A stretch of DNA of 64,000 nt. Origin: Sulfoacidibacillus thermotolerans (lineage in GTDB: Bacteria; Bacillota; Bacilli; Alicyclobacillales; SLC66). Numbering within the stretch: the stretch's first letter is position 1; every line of letters begins with the position of its first letter. The DNA lies in NCBI RefSeq assembly GCF_003144315.1, contig NZ_MPDK01000011.1, positions 1 to 64,000 of the forward strand. The letters are read 5' to 3'. Position numbers and translations under genes: made by a program. The notes beneath the pieces were generated by a model. That model did no database searches, was not told the origin of the DNA, and worked only from the letters and a program-made list of their open reading frames with translations. Shown one piece after another: positions 34,428 through 45,392 of this stretch.

Positions 34428-35054
34428 ATGGCCATGGCCGATTCATTCGTCAAGTCACAAGGGTCTCAAAGTGTCCCGTTGGAATATACGCACGAGGAAG
34501 ACGCGCTGCGTATATTTGGATTTTGGATTTTTCTCGCGACCGATTTACTGCTCTTTGCAAGTTTATTTGCAACCTATTCTGTTTTATATCGGCACGTAGG
34601 ACACGGCCCTGGACCGTTGCAAATCTTTGATATCACAGGATTTTCCGCGGAGACATTCATCCTGTTGACCAGCAGTTTTACATGTGGACTGGCCACCTAT
34701 TCAATGCATCGCGGTCAAAAAGCAGCCATGATGGCTTGGATGATTGTTACCATTTTGCTCGGTGTCTCTTTTATCAGTTTAGAATTGAGTGAATTTGCAA
34801 GTGATATAGCACGCGGGGCCACACTACAGACCAGCGCCTTCTTGTCGGCTTTCTTTACTTTAGTCGGCACACATGGAGCACACGTTTCTTTTGGAATCGT
34901 GTGGATGACACTCATTCTCATTCAACTCGCAATTCATGGGTTAACCCCGACAACAGCACGTAAAGCGTTTATTGTCAGCCTTTATTGGCATTTTCTCGAC
35001 GTTGTCTGGATCTTTATCTTCACCATCGTCTACTTACTAGGAGTGATGAGTTAA
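34428..35054 (+). CDS. qoxC: Quinol oxidase subunit III (QoxC)
   Basis: A 208-residue membrane subunit with five predicted helices. Family features include the N-terminal EEDALRIFGFWIFLATDLLLFASLFATY and VGTHGAHVSFGIVWM, and a C-terminal YWHFLDVVWIFIFTIVYL. GGGAGGG precedes the ATG. It lies immediately after qoxB and two bases before qoxD. Confidence 0.94.
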   Translation: MAMADSFVKSQGSQSVPLEYTHEEDALRIFGFWIFLATDLLLFASLFATYSVLYRHVGHGPGPLQIFDITGFSAETFILLTSSFTCGLATYSMHRGQKAAMMAWMIVTILLGVSFISLELSEFASDIARGATLQTSAFLSAFFTLVGTHGAHVSFGIVWMTLILIQLAIHGLTPTTARKAFIVSLYWHFLDVVWIFIFTIVYLLGVMS

Positions 35055-35055
35055 A

Positions 35056-35424
35056 ATGTCGACGATAGATGACGGAATTCAAGAACATGCGCACAGCTAT
35101 CATCATGGAGGCCCCTCTGCAGGGAAAGAAGATCACGGGCCTTGGAAACACATCATTGGCTTTGTGATCTCTCTGCTCTTCACTGCACTTGCACTGTGGA
35201 TGGTTGTTGCACATATTGCACATGCCAGCATGTTGTTTGCGGTGATTTTAGCATTGGCGATTGCTCAGGCATTTGTGCAACTCTTTTTCTTCATGCACAT
35301 CAGTGAAAGCCATGCTCCACAGTGGCCCTTTCACGTATGGATGTTGACACTGGGTTTGCTTTTTACGATCACAGTGATTGTCGGTTCCATTTGGATCATG
35401 AGTTTTGGAACGGAATCCTATTAA
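35056..35424 (+). CDS. qoxD: Quinol oxidase subunit IV (QoxD)
   Basis: A 122-residue membrane subunit with three helices and a His-rich N terminus (HAHSYHHGG). HIIGFVISLLFTALALWMVV and QLFFFMHI are typical of the CyoD/QoxD family. It is the last gene of the operon and is followed by a bidirectional terminator. Confidence 0.93.
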   Translation: MSTIDDGIQEHAHSYHHGGPSAGKEDHGPWKHIIGFVISLLFTALALWMVVAHIAHASMLFAVILALAIAQAFVQLFFFMHISESHAPQWPFHVWMLTLGLLFTITVIVGSIWIMSFGTESY

Positions 35425-35451
35425 TTGAAAATGACAGTGCGATACTTTTGC

Positions 35452-35499
35452 AAAAAAAAAGGGATCGCAAGAAACACATCCTCTTGCCACCCTTTTTTT
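35452..35499. terminator. Bidirectional terminator between qoxD and thiC
   Basis: An A-run plus GGG pairs with CCC plus a T-run, and inside them GCAAGA pairs with TCTTGC. The T run on the plus strand and the A run at the other side make it usable from both qoxD and thiC. Confidence 0.85.
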
Positions 35500-35509
35500 G
35501 CGCTCACGA

Positions 35510-37306
<1,797 letters not shown>

Positions 37307-37327
37307 TTATGATTTTTTTACAAAATA

Positions 37328-37357
37328 CAAAAAGCCGCTTGGAGATCCCAACGGCTT
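37328..37357 (-). terminator. Attenuator terminator of the thiC riboswitch
   Basis: On the minus strand AAGCCGTTGG / CCAAGCGGCTT with a short loop is followed by TTTGTATTTTG. It lies between the TPP aptamer and the thiC start, so it would end transcription when TPP binds. Confidence 0.85.
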
Positions 37358-37379
37358 CACACACATTCATCCTATGCTG

Positions 37380-37466
37380 TGTCCCTCCGCTGGCATTATC
37401 CAGATCAGGTCATCGGTCGATAGCAGATGCGGCTACCCTCTCAGCCTGGCTCAACCAAGCTCCCGT
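37380..37466 (-). promoter_or_regulatory. TPP riboswitch (THI box)
   Basis: The minus strand shows the conserved elements in order: GGGAGC, GGCTGAGAGGG, a variable arm, ACCTGATCTGGATAATGCCAGCG (37387-37409) and AGGGA. Together with the terminator downstream it forms a transcription-attenuating TPP switch for thiC. Confidence 0.96.
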
Positions 37467-37479
37467 TCTTTCAAAATTC

Positions 37480-37488
37480 ATTATAGCA
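37480..37488 (-). promoter_or_regulatory. Extended -10 promoter of thiC
   Basis: TGCTATAAT on the minus strand (37488-37480) is a perfect extended -10. A start point about six bases downstream would begin transcription just before the TPP aptamer. No good -35 is visible. Confidence 0.6.
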
Positions 37489-37516
37489 TATGCCTCGCAA
37501 CGGCCACGTATTTTTT

Positions 37517-39847
37517 TTACTCGCGAGAATTCGCCACAATATAGAGATCGACAAAATCTGCGTGGGCCAATACGTAATCGATCGGGTTTCCCTGCAGTCG
37601 ACGAAGCCATTGAGTAGAGGGAAGAGGCTGACCTGTCACAAATTGTGAAATGCCAAGTTCCCCAGCCACCGCGACAATCGTAGCCCCTACCCCTTGTTCA
37701 AGCGCCCTACGTGTAATAAAGGTTGCCTCAAACTGCTGACTAAGTTTTTGAATGCGCAAGAGATCTCGCTGATCCTCCTCAGACAGAGACTCTTGAGTAA
37801 GAACGACAAGTACCCACAATTGCGCCTGCAAACGATCGGCTAAGCGCCACCCTCTGCGAATTAATTTTTCTGAATGCGGACGATGGTTGACTGCGACAAG
37901 GATACGCTCCTGCCGTGCAGAATCCGATTGTCCCTTATCAAGTTCGCGATCAAGTCGCTGATCCACATCATCTGCTACCTCTAAAAGCGCCAACTCGCGC
38001 AGGGCAGATAAATTGCCAATTTGAAAAAAGTGATCAAGCGCATGTTGAATCTTATCTTCTGAGTAAATTTTCCCATCAATTAATCGTTGTTGCAACGTTT
38101 CAGGGGTCACATCGATGAGTTTTACTTCGCGCGCTAATTTCATGAACCAATCAGGTACTCTCTCGCGTACTTTGACACCTGTAATGTGCTCTACTTTATC
38201 GTGTAAACTCTCCAGATGTTGAATATTTACGGCTGTGACCACATGGATGCCGTGGTCGAGCAAATATTCAATATCCTGATATCTTTTTTCACGTATACTC
38301 CCAGGTACATTGGAGTGCGCAAGCTCATCAATGATCACAATTTCGGGTTTGCGTTGCAAAATGGCATCCACATCTAAATCTTCATATAGTCTTCCCTGAA
38401 ATCGATGCAAGCGCTTTGGAAGCACTTCAAGATCCTCAATTTGCGCAGCCGTTTCAACTCGCCCATGAGTTTCGATTAATCCGATGACGACATCTTTTCC
38501 ACGTCGTCGCCAATCGTGGGCATCGCGTAGCATCTTGTACGTTTTTCCGACCCCAGGCGCAGCTCCCACATAGATCGTCAGTCTGCCTTTGCGCAACTCC
38601 CCCTTCATGGATGGCAAAGCTAGAGAAGTAGAGCGACTCTTTACAGGATCTAAGGGCTTAGGCCCACACACTTGCTCTCCCCTCTGGCTGTGGTGATCCT
38701 CTTTCCAACCCACAATGCGCACATCCATATACTTCATATGACGCAATAAATAGCGTACAGGCGCATCCTTCCAAAATCGCTTCCAGCGCTTCGCATGTGC
38801 TGGCTGCCCGATCACCACCTGTGTGACATTGCATCGCTCAGCCGTTTCAAGGATGGCTTTACCGATCGGTCTGTCATTTTGCGCTTCCAAAATCCACTCT
38901 GCGCCACAATCTAACGCGATTTGCTGCAGTTTATCCAGGCGTTCTTTCTCGCGGCCTTTTAGCTGACCCTCTCCCGTGTTAAAGACAGACAGCACATATA
39001 ATTCTGCCTTCATGCGCTGTGCCATACGATAGCCGCGTTGGATCAGTTGTACCGCGCGCGGTAGATAATTCACGCACACCATAATCGACTCGCGCGCACC
39101 AACTGGCCCTGGGATGCGCGATCGCGCATAAGAACGCTGCAATCGCTCATCTACGTCTTCTGCGACAAGACGCAACGCAAGTTCGCGCAATCCAAATAAG
39201 TTTGACTTACGAAAAAAATGCTCGAGTGCCTGATGAATTTTATCTGGCGGATAAATGCTGCCATCTCGCATCCGCTGGCGCAATGTCTCAGGTGTAACAT
39301 CAATGACTTCCACTTCTTGCGCACGTTTGACAAATGCAGCTGGAATTAACTCCTGCACGCGAATCCCCGTAATCTCTTGTGCCTCTTCATGAATTCCCTC
39401 GATGTGCTGAACATTCACAGCCGTTAAAACAGAAATCCCTTGATCAAGTAAGTACTCCACATCCATATAACGCTTAGGAAAAGTAGAGCCAGGCGCATTT
39501 GAGTGCGCCAGCTCATCAATCACGACCACATCAGGTTTACGTGCACAGATCGCTTCCAAGTCTACCTCTTCAAATCTCCGCCCACGATAGTGAATTACAC
39601 GCCGCGGAATCATCTCAAGTGGACCAATTTGCTCTTGGGTTTCAGGACGCCCATGTGTATCAATGTATCCAATCACAACATCTACACCGCGCTCGCGCAA
39701 GCGATTGGCCTCAGCCAACATCGTATACGTTTTTCCTACACCTGGCGCTGCACCGATAAATAACTTCAATTCACTGTCTGATCCACCACCGAACAATTCG
39801 TTTGCCATGTACTCTACTTCCATCACTTTCTGCTCTTCTTTTTTCAA
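37517..39847 (-). CDS. Tandem KdpD sensor/USP protein without kinase domain
   Basis: A 776-residue soluble protein built from two copies of the KdpD N-terminal half. Copy 1 has Walker A GAAPGVGKT at 32-40, DELAHSNAPG at 111-120 and a USP-like domain at about 253-380. Copy 2 has GAAPGVGKT at 428-436, DELAHSN at 507-513 and USP at about 648-773. A linker at about 385-420 joins them. There is no membrane segment, HisKA or HATPase. In S. aureus the KdpD USP domain binds cyclic di-AMP; whether these do is unknown. It is the last gene of the kdp operon, 17 bases after kdpC. The start may be the TTG at 39847 or ATGs at 39823 or 39808. The kinase half is encoded at 45367-46977. Confidence 0.92.
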   Translation of the reverse strand: MKKEEQKVMEVEYMANELFGGGSDSELKLFIGAAPGVGKTYTMLAEANRLRERGVDVVIGYIDTHGRPETQEQIGPLEMIPRRVIHYRGRRFEEVDLEAICARKPDVVVIDELAHSNAPGSTFPKRYMDVEYLLDQGISVLTAVNVQHIEGIHEEAQEITGIRVQELIPAAFVKRAQEVEVIDVTPETLRQRMRDGSIYPPDKIHQALEHFFRKSNLFGLRELALRLVAEDVDERLQRSYARSRIPGPVGARESIMVCVNYLPRAVQLIQRGYRMAQRMKAELYVLSVFNTGEGQLKGREKERLDKLQQIALDCGAEWILEAQNDRPIGKAILETAERCNVTQVVIGQPAHAKRWKRFWKDAPVRYLLRHMKYMDVRIVGWKEDHHSQRGEQVCGPKPLDPVKSRSTSLALPSMKGELRKGRLTIYVGAAPGVGKTYKMLRDAHDWRRRGKDVVIGLIETHGRVETAAQIEDLEVLPKRLHRFQGRLYEDLDVDAILQRKPEIVIIDELAHSNVPGSIREKRYQDIEYLLDHGIHVVTAVNIQHLESLHDKVEHITGVKVRERVPDWFMKLAREVKLIDVTPETLQQRLIDGKIYSEDKIQHALDHFFQIGNLSALRELALLEVADDVDQRLDRELDKGQSDSARQERILVAVNHRPHSEKLIRRGWRLADRLQAQLWVLVVLTQESLSEEDQRDLLRIQKLSQQFEATFITRRALEQGVGATIVAVAGELGISQFVTGQPLPSTQWLRRLQGNPIDYVLAHADFVDLYIVANSRE

Positions 39848-39864
39848 GCCTGATCACCCGCTTT

Positions 39865-40440
39865 TTAACGTCGCGTGCCGATCTGTTTGACAATGGCCAT
39901 ATTCAATTGCATCACGTTGACCATAGGTTCTCCCCAGATGCCAAGTGTACGTCCAGTCGTAGAGTTTGTGATTAACTGCCGCAAATAAATCGGGCTTAAC
40001 CCTGAAGCCCTTGCAATACGTGGCACCTGCAAAAATGCGTCTTGAAGTGAGATATCAGGATCCAACCCAGAAGCAGAAGACTCGACCATGTCTGTAGGGA
40101 TCTGCGAAACCGCAATCCCTGGGTTTTGCCGTTCCACAACTTGCAAATTGTGATGAATTTCTGCGATTAACGCCGGATTTGTCGGCCCTAGGTTTGATCC
40201 CCCCGAATTGTTGGCCGCGTAGTTTACCGCAGAAGGTCGCGGATGAAATAGCCAAGGAACTGTTGTCATCTGTGCGATCAACTCAGAACCCACAATTCGT
40301 CCTCGCCAAGTAACCATACTTCCTTGTGCTTGATAAGGGAACAATAAATTCCCGATTCCCGTCACACACAACGGATACACGAACCCGAGTAAGACTGCAA
40401 ATACAATTGTAAACCGAAGTGCGCGCCAAAAATTCACCAT
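39865..40440 (-). CDS. kdpC: Potassium-transporting ATPase KdpC subunit
   Basis: A 191-residue subunit with one N-terminal helix (LRFTIVFAVLLGFVYPLCVTGIG) and an extracytoplasmic domain carrying VTWRGRIVGSELIAQ, FHPRPSAVNY, NNSGGSNLGPTNP and SASGLDPDIS, all KdpC hallmarks. The ATG at 40440 follows AAAGGGG by nine bases; a GTG seven codons upstream is possible. It assembles with KdpF, KdpA and KdpB. Confidence 0.95.
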   Translation of the reverse strand: MVNFWRALRFTIVFAVLLGFVYPLCVTGIGNLLFPYQAQGSMVTWRGRIVGSELIAQMTTVPWLFHPRPSAVNYAANNSGGSNLGPTNPALIAEIHHNLQVVERQNPGIAVSQIPTDMVESSASGLDPDISLQDAFLQVPRIARASGLSPIYLRQLITNSTTGRTLGIWGEPMVNVMQLNMAIVKQIGTRR

Positions 40441-40494
40441 TCTTGTATACCCCTTTATCACACAATCACTCGCTGATTTCTCATTGCAACCATC

Positions 40495-42549
40495 TTAGAC
40501 ATGCGCAAAACCAAGTGCCGTAATGAGAAGATCAATAAGCTTAATGCCAATAAACGGGGCAATCACACCACCGACGCCGTACAACAACAAATTGCGCAAT
40601 AGCAATGAGGTCGCACTCATGGGACGATATTGAACCCCTTTCATTGCTAGTGGAATTAGCATTGGGATAATGATGGCATTAAAGATCAACGCAGATAGAA
40701 TTGCACTTTGTGGGCTCGTCAAACGCATCACATTTAACGCTTGTAGACTTGGAATCATTTTCACGAAAATGGCAGGTATAATCGCAAAATACTTTGCTAC
40801 GTCATTTGCAATTGAAAATGTCGTAATTGCACCGCGCGTAATCAATAGCTGCTTGCCGATCGAAACCACTTCAATCAGCTTTGTTGGATCAGAATCCAAG
40901 TCCACCATGTTTCCTGCTTCTTTCGCCGCCATTGTCCCAGAGTTCATCGCCAAACCAACATCAGCCTGCGCAAGCGCGGGTGCGTCATTGGTGCCGTCGC
41001 CAGACATCGCCACGAGCTTCCCTTGTTCTTGCTCAGCTTTAATCAGTCGCATCTTGTCTTCCGGTTTAGCCTCTGCAATAAAATCATCGACTCCCGCTTC
41101 CTTAGCAATTGTCGCAGCGGTTAGAGGATTATCCCCTGTACACATCACCGTTTTAATTCCCATTCGGCGCAATTTTTCAAAGCGTTCACGCATTCCTGGT
41201 TTTACGATATCTTTTAAATAGATCAGACCATATACTTCTGTACCGCGTAGAACAGCAAGCGGCGTGCCCCCCTCTTTTGCAATTCCTTCTGTCTTTTGCG
41301 CGAGATCACTAGGGACACTTTCTCCGTGTTCTTCGACATAGCGGCGAATGGCATCCACTGCCCCTTTGCGATAGATCGTCCCATCGGCTAAATTCAGTCC
41401 ACTCATCCGAGTATCCGCGCTAAATTCTATATTTTCAGCGTCCGTATACGCCTCACGTGCGAATGAAACGCCACGTTCACGAGCTAAATCCACTACTGAG
41501 CGTCCCTCTGGCGTTTCATCAAACAGAGAAGAGATCACCGCAGACTCAATTAACTCTTTTTCTGTATGTCCCCCGACCGGAATAAATTCACTGGCTAATC
41601 GATTCCCAATTGTAATCGTTCCTGTTTTATCGAGGATGAGTGTATTGATATCGCCCGCTGCTTCCACCGCTTTCCCCGACTTAGCAATCACATTGAAACG
41701 GATCACACGATCCATACCTGCAATCCCAATTGCAGATAGCAAAGCTCCAATTGTCGTTGGAATGAGGCATACGAGTAATGCAATGAGCGTTGCAATGCCA
41801 ATGCTCCCATGCACATACGTTGCCATCGGCTCCAACGTATCGACAACAATCCCAAAAATAAGCGTAAGCCCCGCCAGAAGTACAGACAATGCCAGTTCAT
41901 TTGGCGTTTTTTGTCTGCTTGCCCCTTCTACTAGGCGAATCATTTGGTCGAGAAACGATTCGCCCGGGTCTACCTTCACCTGAATCATTAACTCATCGGA
42001 CAATAGTTTTGTCCCACCTGTCACGGAACTAAAGTCTCCCCCTGCACCGCGAATCACAGGTGCTGACTCGCCAGTTATCGCGGATTCATCAACACTTCCA
42101 AGTCCCTCCAAAACCTCTCCGTCCGCAGGAATCATATCTCCAGCAATCACCCGTACGATATCGCCTTTGCGAAGTGTTGTTGCTGGAACCACTTCATACT
42201 CGCCCGACGATTTCCTTCGTTGCGCCGTCAAATCTGTCTTTGCCTTGCGCAGCGAATCCGCTTGCGCTTTGCCACGTCCTTCCGCTACTGCCTCAGCAAA
42301 ATTGCCAAATAGAATCGTGATCAATAAAATGACTGCCACGAGCAGATCATATGTGCGCTGACCAGGATGGTGATAGCCGCCAAAGATCGTCGGATCTAGC
42401 GATAAAATACACGTAATAAGAAATCCAATTTCAACGACAAACATAACGGGATTGCGGATCAGAATGCGTGGATCTAATTTCACAAACGCCTCTCTGATCG
42501 CATGTGACACGATCTCGCCTGTCAAAGTTTTTGCAGACTGCTTAGCCAT
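40495..42549 (-). CDS. kdpB: Potassium-transporting ATPase KdpB subunit
   Basis: The P-type ATPase catalytic subunit, 684 residues. It shows the phosphorylation motif [14 protein letters not shown], a [13 protein letters not shown] actuator region, the TGESAPV loop, [30 protein letters not shown] and [31 protein letters not shown] precedes the ATG. Eighteen bases separate it from kdpA. Confidence 0.97.
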   Translation of the reverse strand: MAKQSAKTLTGEIVSHAIREAFVKLDPRILIRNPVMFVVEIGFLITCILSLDPTIFGGYHHPGQRTYDLLVAVILLITILFGNFAEAVAEGRGKAQADSLRKAKTDLTAQRRKSSGEYEVVPATTLRKGDIVRVIAGDMIPADGEVLEGLGSVDESAITGESAPVIRGAGGDFSSVTGGTKLLSDELMIQVKVDPGESFLDQMIRLVEGASRQKTPNELALSVLLAGLTLIFGIVVDTLEPMATYVHGSIGIATLIALLVCLIPTTIGALLSAIGIAGMDRVIRFNVIAKSGKAVEAAGDINTLILDKTGTITIGNRLASEFIPVGGHTEKELIESAVISSLFDETPEGRSVVDLARERGVSFAREAYTDAENIEFSADTRMSGLNLADGTIYRKGAVDAIRRYVEEHGESVPSDLAQKTEGIAKEGGTPLAVLRGTEVYGLIYLKDIVKPGMRERFEKLRRMGIKTVMCTGDNPLTAATIAKEAGVDDFIAEAKPEDKMRLIKAEQEQGKLVAMSGDGTNDAPALAQADVGLAMNSGTMAAKEAGNMVDLDSDPTKLIEVVSIGKQLLITRGAITTFSIANDVAKYFAIIPAIFVKMIPSLQALNVMRLTSPQSAILSALIFNAIIIPMLIPLAMKGVQYRPMSATSLLLRNLLLYGVGGVIAPFIGIKLIDLLITALGFAHV

Positions 42550-42567
42550 TGCAACTTCTCCTTTTCC

Positions 42568-44280
42568 CTAATGACCGACTATATGGCTCATCATTTGCAA
42601 CTGTTCTCCGATGGGTCCAATCGCCAAAGCCGGAAAAAAAGTAAGGGCCCCAACGATGACAAACACCGCTACAAATACACTGCCAAATGCAAATGTGTCT
42701 GTTCGTAACGTTCCGCTCGTTTGTGGGATAATTGCTTTCTTCGCCAAGGAACCGGCAATTGCAAACATCGCAATGATCGATACATAGCGACCAAGCAACA
42801 TGACAATGCCAAGAGACAGATTGTAAAACACCGTGTTCCCGTTTAATCCTGCAAATGCAGACCCATTGTTTGCGGCAGCACTTGTAAAAGCATAAAGCAC
42901 TTCTGTAAACCCATGTAATCCTGGATTTAACATCGATGAGGTGCCCGCTTTTGTAACGACGGCGATTGCTGTCGGCACGAGGATCAAAAACGGATGCACA
43001 AGCATCGCAACAGTCGCCAATTTCATTTCACGCGCTTCGATTTTTTTCCCAAAGATCTCGGGAGTTCTCCCAACCATCAACCCTGAAAGAAATACAGTAA
43101 TTAAAAGAAACATCAGGATGTTTAATAAACCTACTCCTTTGCCGCCAAAAATGAGATTAAACATCATAAACAACAAGGGGACAAGTTGACTTAATGGCAT
43201 CAAACTATCGTGCATCGTATTCACCGCACCCGTCGTAAAGGCAGTCGTCATGGCAACAAAAGCGCTGCTAAGAGCGGGTCCAAACCGCCATTCTTTCCCT
43301 TCCATATTCGGGCCGCTCAAGCCAAGGGCTTGATGAACAAGTGGATTCCCACCAACTTCATTGGCATAAACAATAAATGCACCTATGATAAGAAGAGCGG
43401 TCAACAGAACATAGAGCACAACTGCTTGGCGACGATTTGCGATAAATTTCCCAAATGTCGCAAGTAAAGCTGTCGGAATCAAACCCATCGCAATCATTTC
43501 AAGTACTGAAGTGAGCGCTGTAGGATCTTCAAAAGGATGCGCCGAATTGGCATTAAAAAAGCCACCACCATTTGTCCCTAGCTGCTTGATCGCTTCAAGT
43601 GATGCGACAGGACCCCGTGAGATCGTCTGCGTAGACCCTTGTAACGTATGAGCAATTTGCGCACCAAGTAGTGTCTGAGGTACCCCTAAGCCAACGAGTA
43701 CAACAGCAAACACGACGGCAAGTGGCAACAAAACGCGCGTATGCACCTTAATTAAGTCCACCCAAAAATTTCCCAAAGATTCCGACTTATGTGCGACCAG
43801 CCCTCGCAAAAAAGCAATAGCTGCCACAAATCCCGTTGCAGCAGACGTGAATTGTAAATAGGTAATCGCGAGCATCTGTCCGAGATAAGACATAGATTGT
43901 TCGCCTGCATAATTTTGCCAATTTGTATTTGTGATAAAACTCGCTGCTGTATTAAACGCCAAATCCCAACTCATCCCTGGAATGTGATCTGGATTAAACG
44001 GCAAGATGCCTTGTAAACGAAAAATCAGGTAAGCAAAGATCATCATCATGAAATTGACAAGCATCAGCGCGCGCAGATACGCTTTCCAATCCATTTGCAC
44101 GGAGGGATTTACCCCCACCAACCGATAGAGAAGTCGCTCAAACGGAGCAAAAACCGCTTCAAATCTGCTGTGTCCACCCGTAAATACACGATATAAATAG
44201 CCCCCAAACGGAATTCCCAGTCCTAGAATGATTGCAATAATCGCCAAAATCCCGATCGAACCGGCTACAGTAAACCTCAT
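42568..44280 (-). CDS. kdpA: Potassium-transporting ATPase KdpA subunit
   Basis: The potassium-binding channel-like subunit, 570 residues, with about ten helices. Selectivity-loop segments seen are NTNWQNYAGEQ near residue 115, LGTNGGGFFNANSAHPFEDPT near 230, a loop near 345 and SAAANNGSAFAGL near 465. RBS AGGAG precedes the ATG. First large gene of the kdpFABC operon. Confidence 0.97.
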   Translation of the reverse strand: MRFTVAGSIGILAIIAIILGLGIPFGGYLYRVFTGGHSRFEAVFAPFERLLYRLVGVNPSVQMDWKAYLRALMLVNFMMMIFAYLIFRLQGILPFNPDHIPGMSWDLAFNTAASFITNTNWQNYAGEQSMSYLGQMLAITYLQFTSAATGFVAAIAFLRGLVAHKSESLGNFWVDLIKVHTRVLLPLAVVFAVVLVGLGVPQTLLGAQIAHTLQGSTQTISRGPVASLEAIKQLGTNGGGFFNANSAHPFEDPTALTSVLEMIAMGLIPTALLATFGKFIANRRQAVVLYVLLTALLIIGAFIVYANEVGGNPLVHQALGLSGPNMEGKEWRFGPALSSAFVAMTTAFTTGAVNTMHDSLMPLSQLVPLLFMMFNLIFGGKGVGLLNILMFLLITVFLSGLMVGRTPEIFGKKIEAREMKLATVAMLVHPFLILVPTAIAVVTKAGTSSMLNPGLHGFTEVLYAFTSAAANNGSAFAGLNGNTVFYNLSLGIVMLLGRYVSIIAMFAIAGSLAKKAIIPQTSGTLRTDTFAFGSVFVAVFVIVGALTFFPALAIGPIGEQLQMMSHIVGH

Positions 44281-44302
44281 TCACTCCTAACAAAACCTCA
44301 TT

Positions 44303-44380
44303 CTAAAATTGTTCAGGATGGAAAATGACATAGGTCAAATAGCCCATCACGCCCACAGAAAGGACCAGCAATACCCACAT
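44303..44380 (-). CDS. kdpF: KdpF, small stabilising subunit
   Basis: A 25-residue single-helix peptide (MWVLLVLSVGVMGYLTYVIF, then HPEQF). The YL-x-hydrophobic-PE-x-F ending is the KdpF signature; the family peptide stabilises the KdpABC complex. AGGGGG lies seven bases before the ATG. It sits 22 bases upstream of kdpA. Confidence 0.87.
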   Translation of the reverse strand: MWVLLVLSVGVMGYLTYVIFHPEQF

Positions 44381-44391
44381 TGAAATTCCCC

Positions 44392-44475
44392 CTAAACCTT
44401 ATCAAATACCCGAAAAATCACGTAAAATAGGCCAAATATCAAAAAAAACAATAAAAAAGAGAAGATATCCCCCAT
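44392..44475 (-). CDS. 27-residue hydrophobic peptide before kdpF
   Basis: ATG at 44475 with GGGGG about seven bases upstream, reading one helix (FSFLLFFLIFGLFYVIFRVF) that ends in DKV. It stops 11 bases before kdpF. I recall small hydrophobic ORFs upstream of kdpF in other bacteria, including a gene called kdpZ in A. acidocaldarius, but I cannot confirm homology. A Kdp accessory peptide is the likely reading. The codons are very TTT-rich, and the start and spacing look genuine. Confidence 0.55.
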   Translation of the reverse strand: MGDIFSFLLFFLIFGLFYVIFRVFDKV

Positions 44476-44623
44476 CTCACAGCCCCCATTTCCTTTTTCT
44501 ACTATGAGTTAGGTCCTTGAGAATTATGCGCCAAAGACCTATTTTCGTAGACCCACACGTAATGACGATTCCGATTGTACTGCCTCCTCACATAAAAAAG
44601 GCGGTCGATAATCAACGCACCCA

Positions 44624-44643
44624 TGTAAAAAGAATATAAAAAT
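44624..44643 (-). promoter_or_regulatory. Putative KdpE binding site
   Basis: The minus strand reads ATTTTTATATTCTTTTTACA, which differs at only two positions from the E. coli kdp operator as I remember it. It lies about 150 bases upstream of the first small kdp ORF, with a weak promoter (TTGATT, spacer, TATGTG) downstream. The rest of 44476-44705 shows nothing else convincing. Confidence 0.5.
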
Positions 44644-44705
44644 AGCCATTTGCTACATCGCAAACGGCCGAATCTGCTTATGCCTATTTCGTCTCTATCC
44701 ATAAA

Positions 44706-45392
44706 TCATTGAAAGTCTTTGAACCGATAGCCGATCCCAGGTTCCGTAAGAATCAGCGTCGGCCTCGTGGGATCATCCTCCAATTTTTTGCGCAAATGCC
44801 CGATATAGACTCGCAGATAATGTGCGGTCGCCTCTGAATTCTGCTCTCCCCACACTTCTTTTACAAGTTGATGATGGGTTAATACTCGACCTGCGTGCAA
44901 TACGAGCGTCTTTAATAAATCGTACTCGATCGGTGTGAGACGAACCAATTGCCCTTGTTTCTCTACCACTCGACGCGCCAAATCCATCTGCACATCGCCA
45001 ATCTGCAAGACTGGCTCCGTGAGCGCGTGTGCGGCATGTCGCAAGGCTACCCGAATTCGCGCGACCAGTTCCCCCATCGCAAACGGCTTTGTCATATAAT
45101 CGTCAGCCCCAGAATCGAGAATGGTCACAGTCTCAGACTCTTTGTCACGAACTGTAAGTACAATGACAGGAAGTTGCGACCACTCACGGATTTGCCGTAA
45201 TACCTCAGCGCCATCCAAATCGGGCAATCCAAGGTCAAGTACTGCTAAATCTGGCCGCTCCATCGCCACAGAAACAAGTCCATCCGCCCCCGTTCCTGCT
45301 TCGATTACAGTGAATCCATGAGCTTGTAAGGTGACTTTTAGTAATTTTCGAATCTGCAGTTCATCGTCAATCACTAAGATTTTTGCGCCCAT
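44706..45392 (-). CDS. kdpE: KdpE-type response regulator
   Basis: A 228-residue OmpR-class regulator. Receiver motifs are ILVIDDE at the N terminus, LAVLDLGLPDLDG with the phosphoacceptor Asp near residue 52, and the conserved TKPF. A C-terminal winged helix has LTPIEYDLLKTLVLHAGRVLTH and HLRKKLEDDPTRPTLILTEPGIGYRF. The ATG at 45392 follows AGGAGGAG and overlaps the kinase gene by 26 bases. It should activate the kdp operon downstream. Confidence 0.95.
   Translation of the reverse strand: MGAKILVIDDELQIRKLLKVTLQAHGFTVIEAGTGADGLVSVAMERPDLAVLDLGLPDLDGAEVLRQIREWSQLPVIVLTVRDKESETVTILDSGADDYMTKPFAMGELVARIRVALRHAAHALTEPVLQIGDVQMDLARRVVEKQGQLVRLTPIEYDLLKTLVLHAGRVLTHHQLVKEVWGEQNSEATAHYLRVYIGHLRKKLEDDPTRPTLILTEPGIGYRFKDFQ

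Noticed and set aside
37388-37610. Small ORFs through the thiC leader
   Set aside because: The region is fully explained by the promoter, the TPP riboswitch and the end of the tandem KdpD gene.
40670-41221. A 183-codon open frame opposite kdpB
   Set aside because: It mirrors conserved KdpB sequence on the other strand and has no recognisable domain or start site.
44502-44702. A 66-codon minus-strand ORF between kdpE and the small kdp ORFs
   Set aside because: It has no ribosome binding site and contains the likely KdpE operator; the composition does not look coding.
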